Shown here piece after piece: positions 1-18,200 of a DNA stretch of 64,000 bases. Origin of the DNA: Phoronis australis. Its lineage: Eukaryota; Phoronida; Phoronidae. Location: assembly GCA_002633005.1 (NCBI GenBank), contig NMRA01000326.1, positions 437,972 through 501,971 on the forward strand, written 5' to 3'. Numbering within the stretch: the stretch's first letter is position 1; the number at the start of each line of letters is the position of its first letter. Below the pieces are notes generated by a model. The model had not been told where the DNA came from, did not search any database, and saw only the letters and a program-made list of their open reading frames with translations. The position numbers were made by a program, and so were the translations under genes.

Positions 1-929
1 GGAATTTTGTTACTTTAGATGTATTAGGCTAACCAGATAGTCCTAGCAAAGACTTAGTAAAATAAGAAAACGCGAGTTCAATCACGTAAATGTAAGCCCG
101 TCAAATGATAAGAGAAGCTGCCTTTTCGCACCATGTTGCATCACTGCGAGATCCCAGCACAAACAACAAAAGGTTGTATTGAATAGGGGTCTGAATAGAA
201 CACCAATGCGTGCGGGTGTTACTCGCAGCTGTTTGAATTAAAAGGTGATTCTTGCGGTGACGTAGACAAAAGCAAGCTAATACGCCTAACAGTTCGCTAC
301 ATTTGGCAATTTATGGCACTAGTGGGCCAAAAGCGATGCTCTTAACATACTCTAGGAACCAAATTTACATGTGTTACCATTGAAGATAGGCTTTAAAGGG
401 ATAGCATAGTTAAAGTATGATCTGAGAAGTTATGTACATGATAGAGGAACTTCATCAGTGCAGCATGATGGCTCATCAGCAATGTGTTCAATGAATAGAT
501 GACCTAAAATTATACGCGTCACATGACATCATAAACAGACTACAACTTTGACCTGGTTTATGTTTGTCTATGTTGGCTGTAGTAACAGTTAACGCAATCC
601 AGCCATTTTCCTTTTTGAATTACCTAAAGACCTTGCGTTGGCCTAACGGTGGCCCACATTCTTCAAAACTGTCTTGTGACTGCAGCTTGTCCTATATTAG
701 CGTACTGAAGCGATGACAAGAGCGAGGATTGGATGCGTTTTAGATCCCATTACAAGTTGTGTCAACTTACGCATTTGTTCAGAAACATCTGAGCCTATAC
801 CTTCAACACAAACTATCATGGCTTTCCGTAAAAACTCTTCTATGCTGAAGAAAAAAAATTGATTGATCAGCTAGACGTGCCAATTTTCTTTTTATGCGCC
901 CACATATTTATATGTGGACGCATTATGTC
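1..929. other. Non-coding stretch, nothing recognised
   Basis: Both strands are broken by frequent stop codons and I see no exon-like segment with conserved protein content. Upstream exons of the TMEM67 gene that follows were looked for here and not found. The last part (about 890-930) leads into the repeat array that starts near 930. Confidence 0.5.
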
Positions 930-2500
930 GTCATCTCCGTCCGTCCGTATGGGCGGCGTCCGTCCGGCGTCTGGCGTCCGGCGTCCGCTGCTCTATCTCC
1001 AAAACCCTTTGACATATGTTCATGAAATTTGGCACATATGTTCCATTCATGAATGGGACGGCATGTGCGAACTTTCGGACGGATCCGAGTACCGGTGTGC
1101 CCCCTAGTGGCAATTTTAGTTTTTTACGCTTACCTTTGTATCTTCAAAAGTCCTGAACGGATTTTCATGAAATTTGGTATGTAGGCACCTAGTAGTGAGA
1201 TGACGCTATCCTGCCGTTTTCGGATGGATTCGACATAGTTTGCGCCACCTAGTGGCCATTTTTACTGTTTTCGAGTCTGTTTTTGTGCTTCCACCCCTCT
1301 ATCAACCAAACCGCTCAAAGGATGATTGTGAAAATTGGCATGTATGTGCTTACTATGTAGAGGACAGTTGACGATGATTTTCCGACGATTTCGACTACTG
1401 TGGCGCCTCCTAGTGGCAGTTTTGTTTTTTTTGCGCCTATGGCTGTATCTCCTAAACCGTTCGCAGGATCTTTACGAAATTGTGTAAGTATATTTATATG
1501 ATGTTAACAACGGAAGATGACGACTTTTGGACGGATCCGACTACCGGTGTGCCCCCTAGTGGCAATTTTAATTTTTTTACGCTTACCTTTGTATCTTCAC
1601 AAGTCCTTATTGGATTTTCATGAAATTTGGTATGTAGGCACCTATTAGTGAGATGACGCTATCCTCCCGTTTTCAGATGGATTCGACATAGTTTGCGCCA
1701 CCTAGTGGCCATTTTTAGTGTTTTCGAGTCTGTTTTTGTGCGTCCACCCCTCTATCAACCAAACCGCTCAAAGGATGATTGTGAAAATTGGCATGTATAT
1801 GCTTACTATGTAGAGGATGGTTGACGATGATTTTCCGACGATTTCGACTACTGTGGCGCCTCCTAGTGGCAGTTTTGTTTTTTTGCGCCTATGGCTGTAT
1901 CTCCTAAACCGTTCGCAGGATCTTTACAAATTGTGTAAGTATATTTATATGATGTTAACAACGGAAGATGACGACTTTTGGTCGGATCCGACTACCGGTG
2001 TGCCCCCTAGTGGCAATTTTAGTTTTTTACGCTTACCTTTGTATCTTCAAAAGTATTGAACGGATTTTCATGAAATTTGGTATGTAGGCACCTATTAGTG
2101 AGATGACGCTATCCTACTGTTTTCAGATGGATTCGACGTAGTTTGCGCCACCTAGTGGCCATTTTTACTGTTTTCGAGTCTGTATTTTTGCGTCCACCCC
2201 TCTATCAACCAAACCGCTCAAAGGATGATTGTGAAAATTGGCGTGTATGTGCTTACTATAAGGAAGACAGCTGACAATGATTTTCAGACGATTTGGACTA
2301 CTGTGGCGCCTCCTAGTGGCAGTTTTGTTTTTTTGCGCCCATGGCTGTATCTCCCAAACCGTTTGCAGGATCTTTACTAAATTTAGCAAGTGTATTTATG
2401 TGATGTTGACAACGGACGATGACGACTTTAGGATGATTCTGATTACCGGTATGCCTCTAGTGGCAATTTTAGTATTTGCCTCTAGTGGCAATTTTAGTAT
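930..2500. repeat. 451-bp tandem repeat with an internal three-part structure
   Basis: The motif accggtgtgccccctagtgg recurs at about 1091, 1543, 1994 and (altered) 2445, giving a period of about 451 bp and roughly 3.5 copies. Inside each unit the core 'cctagtggc' followed by a T-rich run occurs three times at 145-162 bp spacing, so the 451-bp unit looks like a higher-order trimer of an older ~150-bp monomer. Short ORFs here follow from the repeat and are not genes. A leading segment (930-1000) is rich in 'cgtccgtccg' and 'ggcgtccggcgtccg'. Confidence 0.85.
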
Positions 2501-2509
2501 TTTACATTG

Positions 2510-2960
2510 ACCTCTGTATTTTCATAGGTCTTCAGGTGTATACTTTGTGTTACTTCGTGACTGTGAAGGAAAAGTTCCAAGTAGAAATTTGTTTCTGGCA
2601 TTCTAATGCTGTGCTAATCTCGTATGTTGGTAAATTTGTTTTTAATTCTATGTTTCTGTGGTGCTTTAAGCAACTGATGCATAGGATGTGCTTGTATTAT
2701 GAAGATCACTCACATTTTGAAACCTAGCCTATTGAGGAGGCAATGACCATGCCTTTCCATTTTGCAAAGTACAACATACTACATATATGCCCTCTACTGG
2801 CCACTTTATGGTACCAATAAACAACCCTAGAAGGATACCGTATATATGGTGCAATTGTGGGCGCATTTCAACGCTCTGCGTTGCTCTTGTTTTCTAATTT
2901 AAAAGCAAACTGCAATTCTCTAAATGGTGTGTTGCCCAATGTTGCTTAGTGACGGCTGTA
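2510..2960. other. Non-coding stretch, nothing recognised
   Basis: The sequence is AT-rich with no exon-like conservation in any frame. A short ORF at 2476-2727 has no family resemblance and begins inside the repeat. Confidence 0.5.
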
Positions 2961-2964
2961 CTTA

Positions 2965-3225
2965 ATCAGACAACGCACCTAATCATACAACGCACCTTGC
3001 CGCGCAGCGCACCTAGCCAGGCAGCGCACCTAGCCACTCGGCGCACCTGGCCGTGCAGCGCACCTAGCCGCACAGCGCACCTAGCCGTACAGCGCACCTA
3101 GCCGCACAGCGCACCTAGCCGTACAGCGCACGTAGCCACACAACGCACCTTGCCTCGCACCTAGCCACGCAGCGCACGTAATCACACAGTGCACCTAATC
3201 GCACAAGGCACTTAACCATACAATG
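2965..3225. repeat. 17-bp minisatellite (gcgcacctagccgtaca)
   Basis: About 15 imperfect copies of a 17-bp unit of the form gcgcacctagccgyaca are visible, most regular between 3000 and 3130 and decaying at both edges. The array probably lies in an intron or upstream region of TMEM67. Confidence 0.85.
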
Positions 3226-4025
3226 TGTGCTAACAACACTAAAATTAAGCAACACTTTGGGCATTTGCAGCACTGGAACGCACCTTTGAAAAAATATCAA
3301 AAAATATCAGTTTTAGTAATAATGTTGTCCCATATTGTATCATATCCTAACAATGTATCCTTGCAACTAAACTTCCTTGGAAGTTATTTACAGTTATCTA
3401 GAAATTTGTCAATAACAAACTTTTTGGGTCTCAAACAGAAGAAATTTTACTGCAGGTCTCAAACAGAAGAAATGTTACTGCAATTCTTTGAGTTTTTGTT
3501 TTCACACGTCCTGTTTTACAATTTAGTTCAAAATATATTTCATTTATTTGCCCAAAGTATTTAACAAGCAAAGGTCTTTTATTTTGTAAATTGTCTCATA
3601 AAGTTTGAATATGACACCTTTACTCTATTTTAAGTCATGGTTTGTTCTACCCAGCTGTAATGAAACAAGATCTAGTAAAACATTGTTCATTTATCACAGG
3701 CTAATAAATCTTTGAAAATAGAAAATAACTTTAGTGAAGGAAATGTGTTGTTTGAGCGTAGTTCCAGTCAAGAGGTACATGTTCATTCTACTCTCAATAA
3801 AGCCTGTGTCTTCAATACCTAGAAATACCAATCCTTCAAAATTGTTTATTATTTGCTCATCATTGCTAGCATATTACAGAGTTAGTAATTGTAGAGTCCC
3901 TTGTTGTATTTACACCCAGTCAAACAAACTCGATAGAATCACTGCATAACATTTCCCACAATCCTTTTTGTTAGGCACAGAGACAACTAGTACCAGGAAT
4001 ATACTGTGCAACCTTGTTTTGGTGA
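3226..4025. other. Non-coding stretch upstream of the first recognised TMEM67 exon
   Basis: No exon could be supported. A 28-bp direct duplication of a 'tctcaaacagaagaaat' segment lies at about 3427-3482. If TMEM67 continues upstream, this is intron. Confidence 0.45.
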
Positions 4026-9781
<5,756 letters not shown>

Positions 9782-9921
9782 TCATGACGGCACAAAGATG
9801 AAACTAGGCTTAAATGGTGTCACGGTCTGCAGTGAATAAGATCTTGCTCTGCGATAAAATGCTAATTGCATATAGTCCTTTATTGAACATATGGTCTTGA
9901 AGTCAAAGGGCTTATATGGAA

Positions 9922-9927
9922 ATTAAA
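9922..9927 (+). promoter_or_regulatory. Possible poly(A) signal of TMEM67
   Basis: ATTAAA lies 141 bp after the TMEM67 stop codon. It is the nearest plausible signal before the 50-bp minisatellite, but it is weak on its own. Confidence 0.35.
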
Positions 9928-10040
9928 ATAGCTATGAACCCGCCTTTTGGTCCAGAAAACTTATTGTTATGAAATTAAACTCAGCTTGCTGCTTTAGTTA
10001 GTCAAATTTGATGTAATTTCAAGGCTTTAGAAGAATGGAC

Positions 10041-11725
10041 ACTTATTGTCCGTGACTAGGCTCAACATGTTGGTTCATCATTAGTGTGTCACTTACTGTC
10101 TGTGACTAGGCTCAACATGTTGGTTCATCATTAGTGTGTCACTTACTGTCTGTGACTAGGCTCAACATGTTGGTTCATCATTAGTGTGTCACTTACTGTC
10201 TGTGACTAGGCTCAACATGTTGGTTCATCATTAGTGTGTCACTTACTGTCTGTGACTAGGCTCAACATGTTGGTTCATCATTAGTGTGTCACTTACTGTC
10301 TGTGACTAGGCTCAACATGTTGGTTCATCATTAGTGTGTCACTTACTGTCTGTGACTAGGCTCAACATGTTGGTTCATCATTAGTGTGTCACTTACTGTC
10401 TGTGACTAGGCTCAACATGTTGGTTCATCATTAGTGTGTCACTTACTGTCTGTGACTAGGCTCAACATGTTGGTTCATCATTAGTGTGTCACTTACTGTC
10501 TGTGACTAGGCTCAACATGTTGGTTCATCATTAGTGTGTCACTTACTGTCTGTGACTAGGCTCAACATGTTGGTTCATCATTAGTGTGTCACTTACTGTC
10601 TGTGACTAGGCTCAACATGTTGGTTCATCATTAGTGTGTCACTTACTGTCTGTGACTAGGCTCAACATGTTGGTTCATCATTAGTGTGTCACTTACTGTC
10701 TGTGACTAGGCTCAACATGTTGGTTCATCATTAGTGTGTCACTTACTGTCTGTGACTAGGCTCAACATGTTGGTTCATCATTAGTGTGTCACTTACTGTC
10801 TGTGACTAGGCTCAACATGTTGGTTCATCATTAGTGTGTCACTTACTGTCTGTGACTAGGCTCAACATGTTGGTTCATCATTAGTGTGTCACTTACTGTC
10901 TGTGACTAGGCTCAACATGTTGGTTCATCATTAGTGTGTCACTTACTGTCTGTGACTAGGCTCAACATGTTGGTTCATCATTAGTGTGTCACTTACTGTC
11001 TGTGACTAGGCTCAACATGTTGGTTCATCATTAGTGTGTCACTTACTGTCTGTGACTAGGCTCAACATGTTGGTTCATCATTAGTGTGTCACTTACTGTC
11101 TGTGACTAGGCTCAACATGTTGGTTCATCATTAGTGTGTCACTTACTGTCTGTGACTAGGCTCAACATGTTGGTTCATCATTAGTGTGTCACTTACTGTC
11201 TGTGACTAGGCTCAACATGTTGGTTCATCATTAGTGTGTCACTTACTGTCTGTGACTAGGCTCAACATGTTGGTTCATCATTAGTGTGTCACTTACTGTC
11301 TGTGACTAGGCTCAACATGTTGGTTCATCATTAGTGTGTCACTTACTGTCTGTGACTAGGCTCAACATGTTGGTTCATCATTAGTGTGTCACTTACTGTC
11401 TGTGACTAGGCTCAACATGTTGGTTCATCATTAGTGTGTCACTTACTGTCTGTGACTAGGCTCAACATGTTGGTTCATCATTAGTGTGTCACTTACTGTC
11501 TGTGACTAGGCTCAACATGTTGGTTCATCATTAGTGTGTCACTTACTGTCTGTGACTAGGCTCAACATGTTGGTTCATCATTAGTGTGTCACTTACTGTC
11601 TGTGACTAGGCTCAACATGTTGGTTCATCATTAGTGTGTCACTTACTGTCTGTGACTAGGCTCAACATGTTGGTTCATCATTAGTGTGTCACTTACTGTC
11701 TGTGACTAGGCTCAACATGTTGGTT
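10041..11725. repeat. 50-bp minisatellite, about 34 near-identical copies
   Basis: A 50-bp unit (starting acttactgtctgtgactagg) repeats about 33.7 times. The first copy has two substitutions; from the second onward the copies look identical by eye. The array ends at an N (11726), so its true length is unknown. Such uniformity suggests very recent expansion or continuous homogenisation. Confidence 0.97.
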
Positions 11726-11726
11726 N
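11726..11726. other. Assembly gap reduced to one N
   Basis: A single N stands exactly where the 50-bp array stops and hAT transposase coding sequence starts in mid-frame. It most likely marks an unresolved gap of unknown size, not one ambiguous base. Confidence 0.8.
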
Positions 11727-11727
11727 T

Positions 11728-14191
11728 AAGGTAAAATCCCTACCTGTAACCAGTAACTCACTCACGCTCGAAACTCACTTAATAGGCTGCGCATCACGCA
11801 CTAAACCTGGAGGTGCTTCAGCTTGGAATATAAAAAGTAACTCTGAAACGTCAAACACAGAACTATCGGACGTCCTGCAGTCCCACAGTAGCTGTCCTAC
11901 GCAGTTAGCAAACAGCACTTCTGAAGAAGCCACATTGCACACAGAGCCACTTGTGCTGAACGCTGGGACTCACAAATCTGGTATTACGAATTTAGAACCA
12001 TCGAGCCAGTCACAGGAGCTTTATTGTAGCTCTTCAGCACCAAGTGAAAACTCCCACACTCACCAAAACAGTTCTTCTCAGTCGGCTCACACCATGCAGG
12101 AAAAACGTGGTTTACACGACATTCCTGAGCATCCACACCAACCTTCAAATCACGTCTTTCCAAAACGACCTTTTGGCAAGAAAAATCGTCAATTTCAAAA
12201 ACAGTGGTTTATCTCGTGGCCGTGGCTGCATTATATTGTGGGGGAAGATAAGGTGTTGTGTCACATATGTGCAAAAGCTTACCACATGGGTCTGCCGTCT
12301 TCAGCAAAACAAGAGCTATCATTTGTTGTTACCGGTTATACCAACTGGAAAAAGGCTACTGACAAGACGTCTGGCTTTACGAAGCATGAGAAATCTGAGT
12401 GCCATACAGAAGCAATGGAACGCACACTGATAGTGAAGTTGTCTTTCAAAGATGTTGCGGAACAACTGTCAACAGCCCACGGAGAGCAAAAAGCGAAAAA
12501 CCGCAGAATGTTCCTGAATATTAACAAACATACGTTTTTTGTTAAGAAAAGGTGTACCGTTTAGGGGTAACGGAGATGAACAAGATTCCAATTTTATTCA
12601 ACTACTCCATCTAAAAGAAACAGAGACAGATGTTTTGAAATCATGGTTGTCGCAGAAAACAAATAAATATACGTCTCCAGATATTCAAAATGAAGCGATC
12701 AAACTGATGGTTTTAAAAGTTCTCCGAGAAATAGCGTCGTGCATTCGCGGCAGTCCTTATTTTAGTATACTGGCAGACGAAACTACTGACGTGTCTAATA
12801 GCGAACAACTCGTCGTTTGTATCCGATTTCATCGGATTTCGCCGCTTGGAATTGATGGATGCCCAAACAATCACGTCACTTCTAAAAGACACACTGTTGC
12901 GGATGAACTTGTCTTTAAGCAGATGTCGTGGTCAATGCTATGATGGTTGCAGCACAATGAGTGGGTCCAAAAATGGAGTCGTTGTCAACATTAAACAGGA
13001 AGAACATCGCGCCCTGTACACACATTGTTATGGCCACGCGTTGAATCTTGCCTGCTCAGATAGTATCAAATGATGCAAGCTGATGGCAGATGCTTTAGAC
13101 ACCATATACGAAATTACCAAACTGATAAAAAATCTCCCAAACGTGACGCACAGTTGAATAAAATACGAGATGCGTTGCTTGACGACAGAGAACTGGGTAA
13201 TATTCGGCAACTGTGTCCAACGAGATGGACCGTGAAGGCTGACGCTCTGAATCGTGTGATAGGTAACTATGATTGTTTACTGGAACTCTGGTCCTGGGGA
13301 GTCCAAAATTGCAATGATTCAGAAATGAAAGCGCGGATACGTGGAATTCATTCTCACATGACACAGTTTAGTTTCTTTTACGGTTTAGTACTTTCAGAGC
13401 GCCTGTTGGTGCATGCTGACAATCTGAGTACAACTTTACAAAGCGTTCAGATGTCCGCGGCTGAGGCTCAAAAGATTGCCAAAATGACCCTTACTACATT
13501 AGAACGGATGAGAAACGACAGAGAATTTAAAAACTTCTGGGATGAAGTCCTAGCTTGTGCAAAGGATCATCACGTCAAAGATCCTGGTCTCCCTAGACGC
13601 AATAGAAAACCCGCTAGATACGAAACAGGAAATGCGCCTCCGGAGTTTTCTTCGAGTCCAGAAGATTATTATAGAAGAATCTATTTTGAAGCTCTTGACA
13701 ATATCATTGCATCAATACGGGACAGGTTTGATCAAGAAGATTACAAAATTTATATGCATTGTGAGAAGCTGATACTCAAGGCGGCAAAAGGGGAAAACTT
13801 TGAAAATGAATACCAAGATGTTATCAGTTTTTATGAAGATGATTTTGATTCAACACTGCGCAGTCACCTGGCTACTTTTGGGGACAATTATGCACAGGAT
13901 GGTAGTCAAGCGGTAACATTGTCTCGTGTCGTGGATTATTTGCAGAAATTATCAGCCGGTCAAAAACACTTGATCGAAAATGTAATTAAACTAGCAAACT
14001 TGCTGTTAGTGATGCCTGCAACAAATGCCAGTAGCGAACGAGCATTTAGTGCTCTTAGGCGTGTTAACTCATATTTACGTTCCACAATGGGACAGGGGAG
14101 GTTGAACCATTTAATGTTGCTCCATGTTCACAAAGACATGTGCGATAAGCTAAATTTGGTGGATGTGGCAAACGATTTTGCGAGGAAGTGA
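11728..14191 (+). pseudogene. hAT-superfamily transposase (ZMYM1/DUF4371 type), frameshifted
   Basis: hAT transposases cut and paste DNA with an RNase H-like fold. Frame 1 is open from the gap at 11728, without an initiator Met, through a low-complexity Ser-rich leader and a TTF-type zinc finger (WLHYIVGEDKVLCHICAKAY, then a C..H pair) to about 12545. Frame 2 continues with a DUF4371-like part including FSILADETTDVSN. At about 12850 it moves to frame 3 (LSLSRCRGQCYDGCSTMSGS, YGHALNLACSDSIK), with roughly 20 expected residues missing. Frame 1 is used for 13075-13125, then frame 2 after an A-run to the TGA. The C-terminal hAT dimerisation motif is present (ATNASSERAFSALRRV). With about four frame changes this copy cannot make transposase. 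Neither terminal inverted repeat was found; the 5' one is probably lost in the gap. Confidence 0.9.
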
Positions 14192-15236
14192 AACGCGAAA
14201 GGCACAACTCGGGGTTTTTACCACGTTAGACTTAGCTGCAGCCCGAGTTCCTGTGTGTAGCAGGGCAACGTCCACTGATTTATGTTGAAGAGTAAATAAA
14301 AACATTTATAATTATTTCACACCTTCATTCTTACTGTTCGGCAAGAGTAATCGTATGAGCGGCATGTATGTTGCTCCAAAAATTTCCAGTCAATCTTAAC
14401 AAAAAATTAACTCTAAAAGTACAGCATCTGTTACACACCTTATTATTAGTAGACATATTTTTTCATATAATTCAAAACGTACCTAGTGGTTGCAGTAGTC
14501 CATTTTACAGCGTTGATATATACACCCCAGTGCAACGCAGTGGTTTCGAAATTAGAAGTTACGTATCGACCAGGGTCGGTGCCTCCCAATAATTTTTACC
14601 TTCCTACGGGCCTGTCTTCTGATGGAGAGGTTCAATGTCTATACATTATAAAGATCCATTCCCTTTCTTTTAAACCGTTTTAAAACTACTTTTCATATCG
14701 AACCTCTTTGGACCAAAATGGGTTATGTTGGACCAAATATTTATGATGCTCTAAATAAATGACCCAAAAATTTGAAATAATCATTTTGAGCACATTTCAC
14801 GAGGATGTATGAAAACACATTTTTTTTGTAAATTCTTTTACAGGCACGTCGTTTATTGGCACTTGTATAAATGACGCATAAAATTGCAGACACTTTGTTG
14901 TCTCTCTCAGTGGACAGTGGATGACGTCACGACTTCTCATTCTTCTAAAAACTACCAACATAGAAACATTTAGTACATAAACGCTCTTCACCACACTAAG
15001 CATGCAAAACCCCAACTGTCTGAATCAGGCTGACAATGCATGGAGGCCTAGGGACAAGGAAAATTGAGAACTAAGTCTTAACTGAGGTTGATTTTGATCG
15101 TCTTCTTTCCTTGGATGTGACAAAAATAGGTGTGGTGTTTTTCTGGTTGTGGGAATTGTGATTTGGTCACGCGGCGATAACACCACGTGCAAAATAAAAG
15201 TGATGAAACTGAATAAAACCACTAACTGCAACAGGC
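14192..15236. other. Intergenic region between hAT remnant and PTCHD gene
   Basis: No gene is supported. The distal part must contain the promoter and 5' UTR of the PTCHD gene. An AT-rich 'aaaataaaag' lies about 45 bp upstream of the start codon but is not a convincing TATA box. Confidence 0.45.
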
Positions 15237-18200
15237 ATGAAGTCACCAATAGGTTGTCTAGAGCATTATCTTCGATCAGCTTTCAGCTTACTGGCACTTT
15301 GTATAGCTAGAAAACCAATACCTTTTTTGGTCGTTCCGGTGCTAGTGACTGTTCCGTTCTGCTTTGGCGGGTTCTTTATTCGATTCAACAACGACATGGT
15401 CACTTTGTTCACTCCTCTCGATGGAGAATCTAAGACGGAAAAACTGAATTTTGAAGCCACATTTGGTTCAAGCCAAGATGCGGATTCTCTACGCTCTTTA
15501 CAGTTGCCAAACTTTGGCGAGGTGATTGTTGTTGCCGAAGGCGATGACAATATTCTTGAAGAAAAGCTCTTGGAAAGAGTTATTGCACTGGATAACGCCA
15601 TTAGGAACACAGACCTGAAAATTGGTTTGAACTTGACAGCATCTTACAGAAGCCTGTGCAAGAAGTCGCATGATGGAAAGTGTAGTGAAAATCTTCTTCT
15701 CTCTCTTATCGATAAGATTGGAAGGACGGACAACTTACGAATTAAGTATCCTTTACACGAAATGCCCGGTCCTGACTCGCGCGTATTTAAAATCAATATC
15801 GGAAGACTTTTGGGCAAAGTGAGTTTCACTGATGAAAGTTATATTTCAACAGCCAAGATGTTTCGATTAGAGTACTTTTTAAATAGTAACAATTCTGAAA
15901 CAGTAAATAAAGAATGGGAGAAGTCTTTTATTGCATATATGGAAAATATACATTCGAATAGGAAAATCTTGTATCCTGGCTTAGACATGACTTGGATAAT
16001 ATCCAGCACAACCGAATTGGAACTTCAAAAGACAATCGAAGAAGTGACTTCTTTCTTTGTCTGGTTGTTTCTCTTGATGATCGCAACCTCCATCTTATGC
16101 TGTGGAATGCGCGACTGGGTTCTTTCGAAGCCATGGCTGGGAGTCGCTGGTCTAGTTTCCTGCACGATGGCCATTTGTAGTTCACACGGCTTCTTGATGT
16201 ACGTCGGGGTCGATTTCATCTCCATCACCACCATCGCTCCATTCCTTGTTCTAGGTTAGTGTATTGGCATAAGTTAGCCGTTAATCTTTCTTCTGACAAT
16301 TGGTGAATGCAAATGTTGGTGATTTGTGTTGCTTATTCTCATTGTGTTGTCACTTACAATGTATATCCTAATGTGCCATCAAATTCAGCTTATCCAATGG
16401 ACTACGTCAACGGTTTATTATTTTCAGTAAGTGAAATATGCACTTAATTATTTTATAATACTATGCGTTTTCATTTGATTAATTTATTTAATAATTATGC
16501 ATTATAAATAATAACATAGTATAAATACAAAAATAAAACATTTGATTAAATCGAATTTACTCATGGGTCAAATCACGCTCTCACAACATACAGTACCTTG
16601 GTAAAAGCTCTTACAATTATATTTTTATAATTTTCCCCGAGTTATCAAGTTACCACTCTTCACCTCATTTCAATTGATTCTGTGACTAGTTTTTACAACC
16701 ACAAACTTCATTTGAAAGCTGAAGTTCGAAATTTGACGTGATCACATTATCTTTGATTGTGTATTTTGATTGTGGTCCGCAGTTTACATACAACATCCTT
16801 GGATTTCGTGAAAATTCTGCTTTTATTTTTTACTTCTCGCCCTTATTTCCTCCAGTAGGGGTCGCCTTCGACCGGGCTCGGATCGGGTGTTGGAAGTTTC
16901 GTTACATTTGATTGGCTTTGATAACTTCAAAACAAAGATCGACTTTCCATGTTCACGGTCACGCATTTCTGCCAAGTAGTGGGTCATTTTTTTCTGGAAT
17001 TGGTCTGGTGTAAATTATAGGCACTCTAGTATCCGCACATATTTGCATGACTATTACTTCTTGACTCTGTAGTCCGATTACAAAAGTGACGTTTTGGTCG
17101 CTTTCCTCTTTAAGCTTGCTGATAAAGCCGTTACATCCCTTTGGTAGCAATTGGAGTCGACGACATGTTTGTGCTTTTGGCGGCATGGCGTCAAACCGAC
17201 CCACGTGACACGGTACCTGAGCGTATGCGTCAGACGTACTCAGATGCGGCGGTTTCCATCACCATTACTACGGTGACGGACGCCGTAGGGTTTCTGATTG
17301 GTGGCGCAGCATCTGTCTATCCGTCCGTTCAAATCTTCTGCACGTACATGGGCATTGCTGTGCTCTGCGACCTCATTTACCAGATCACATTCTTTGGAGC
17401 TTGTATGGTCCTCACTGGACGCCGAGAGGACAATAACATACACCCACTGTTTTGCATGCGGGTTATGTCTGTCTCCCAAGCAGGTAAGTGGCTCCTAAAT
17501 ACTAATTTTCAGCAGCTGGTTTCGGCACCCCTTATATGCCGCAGCTTTCTAACTGGATGGTGGTTTGTTCAGGAAATCGTATTTGAAAGATAAGATCCAT
17601 TCCGAGAAACCGTGTCAACTGTTCAGCATTAAACATGCAGGGTGCTGAAAAATATGAGTTTTATCATAATTTCATATGAAACAAAATCATGTAATTACAT
17701 TGCGGGTATGATGTCAAAGTAACGAATCTGATTTTTACAGTTTTGACAACATTGACCCTCAGTACTTGTATGTAATGCTTAGCATTATTGACGTAAGGAG
17801 GAAAAATGGTTGTACATGGTAAATAAATGTAACTCCAAATAATTCCGAGGCGACCGGGGTTTTTCATTTCGGACGGTATTTTGATAAACATGATTGAAGA
17901 AAGTGGCATAATAAGGTGTGTTTCAAAGTTTGAAACACAAAAATGTTGTACACATGCAATGCTAACTCTGCAATATAGTACACCGTTATCACAGCACCCC
18001 ATAAACTTCAAATTTCGTCAAAAAGAGGGAAACCTAGTAAAATATGTAATCTCAAAGTAACAAACCGGATCATACATGATTGCATGTCATAATATTAACA
18101 ATTTAACTTCAAATTATGACATGACAATTAATTGGCTGAGTGGCCGAACCATCCTTTAAAGGTGTGTTTACGTACGTGGCAGTTCTCTAATCGTGCTGCG

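Noticed and set aside
1-4025. Upstream TMEM67 exons
   Set aside because: I read all frames for the cysteine-rich and first membrane-span regions of meckelin and found no match with splice sites; the 5' half is probably outside the window.
10041-11725. CRISPR-like regular array
   Set aside because: The unit is a contiguous 50-bp tandem repeat without unique spacers, in a eukaryotic genome.
17637-18000. Possible MITE with ggtgctg/cagcaccc ends in PTCHD intron 2
   Set aside because: Only about 8-10 bp pair, there is no target duplication, and no second copy was seen.
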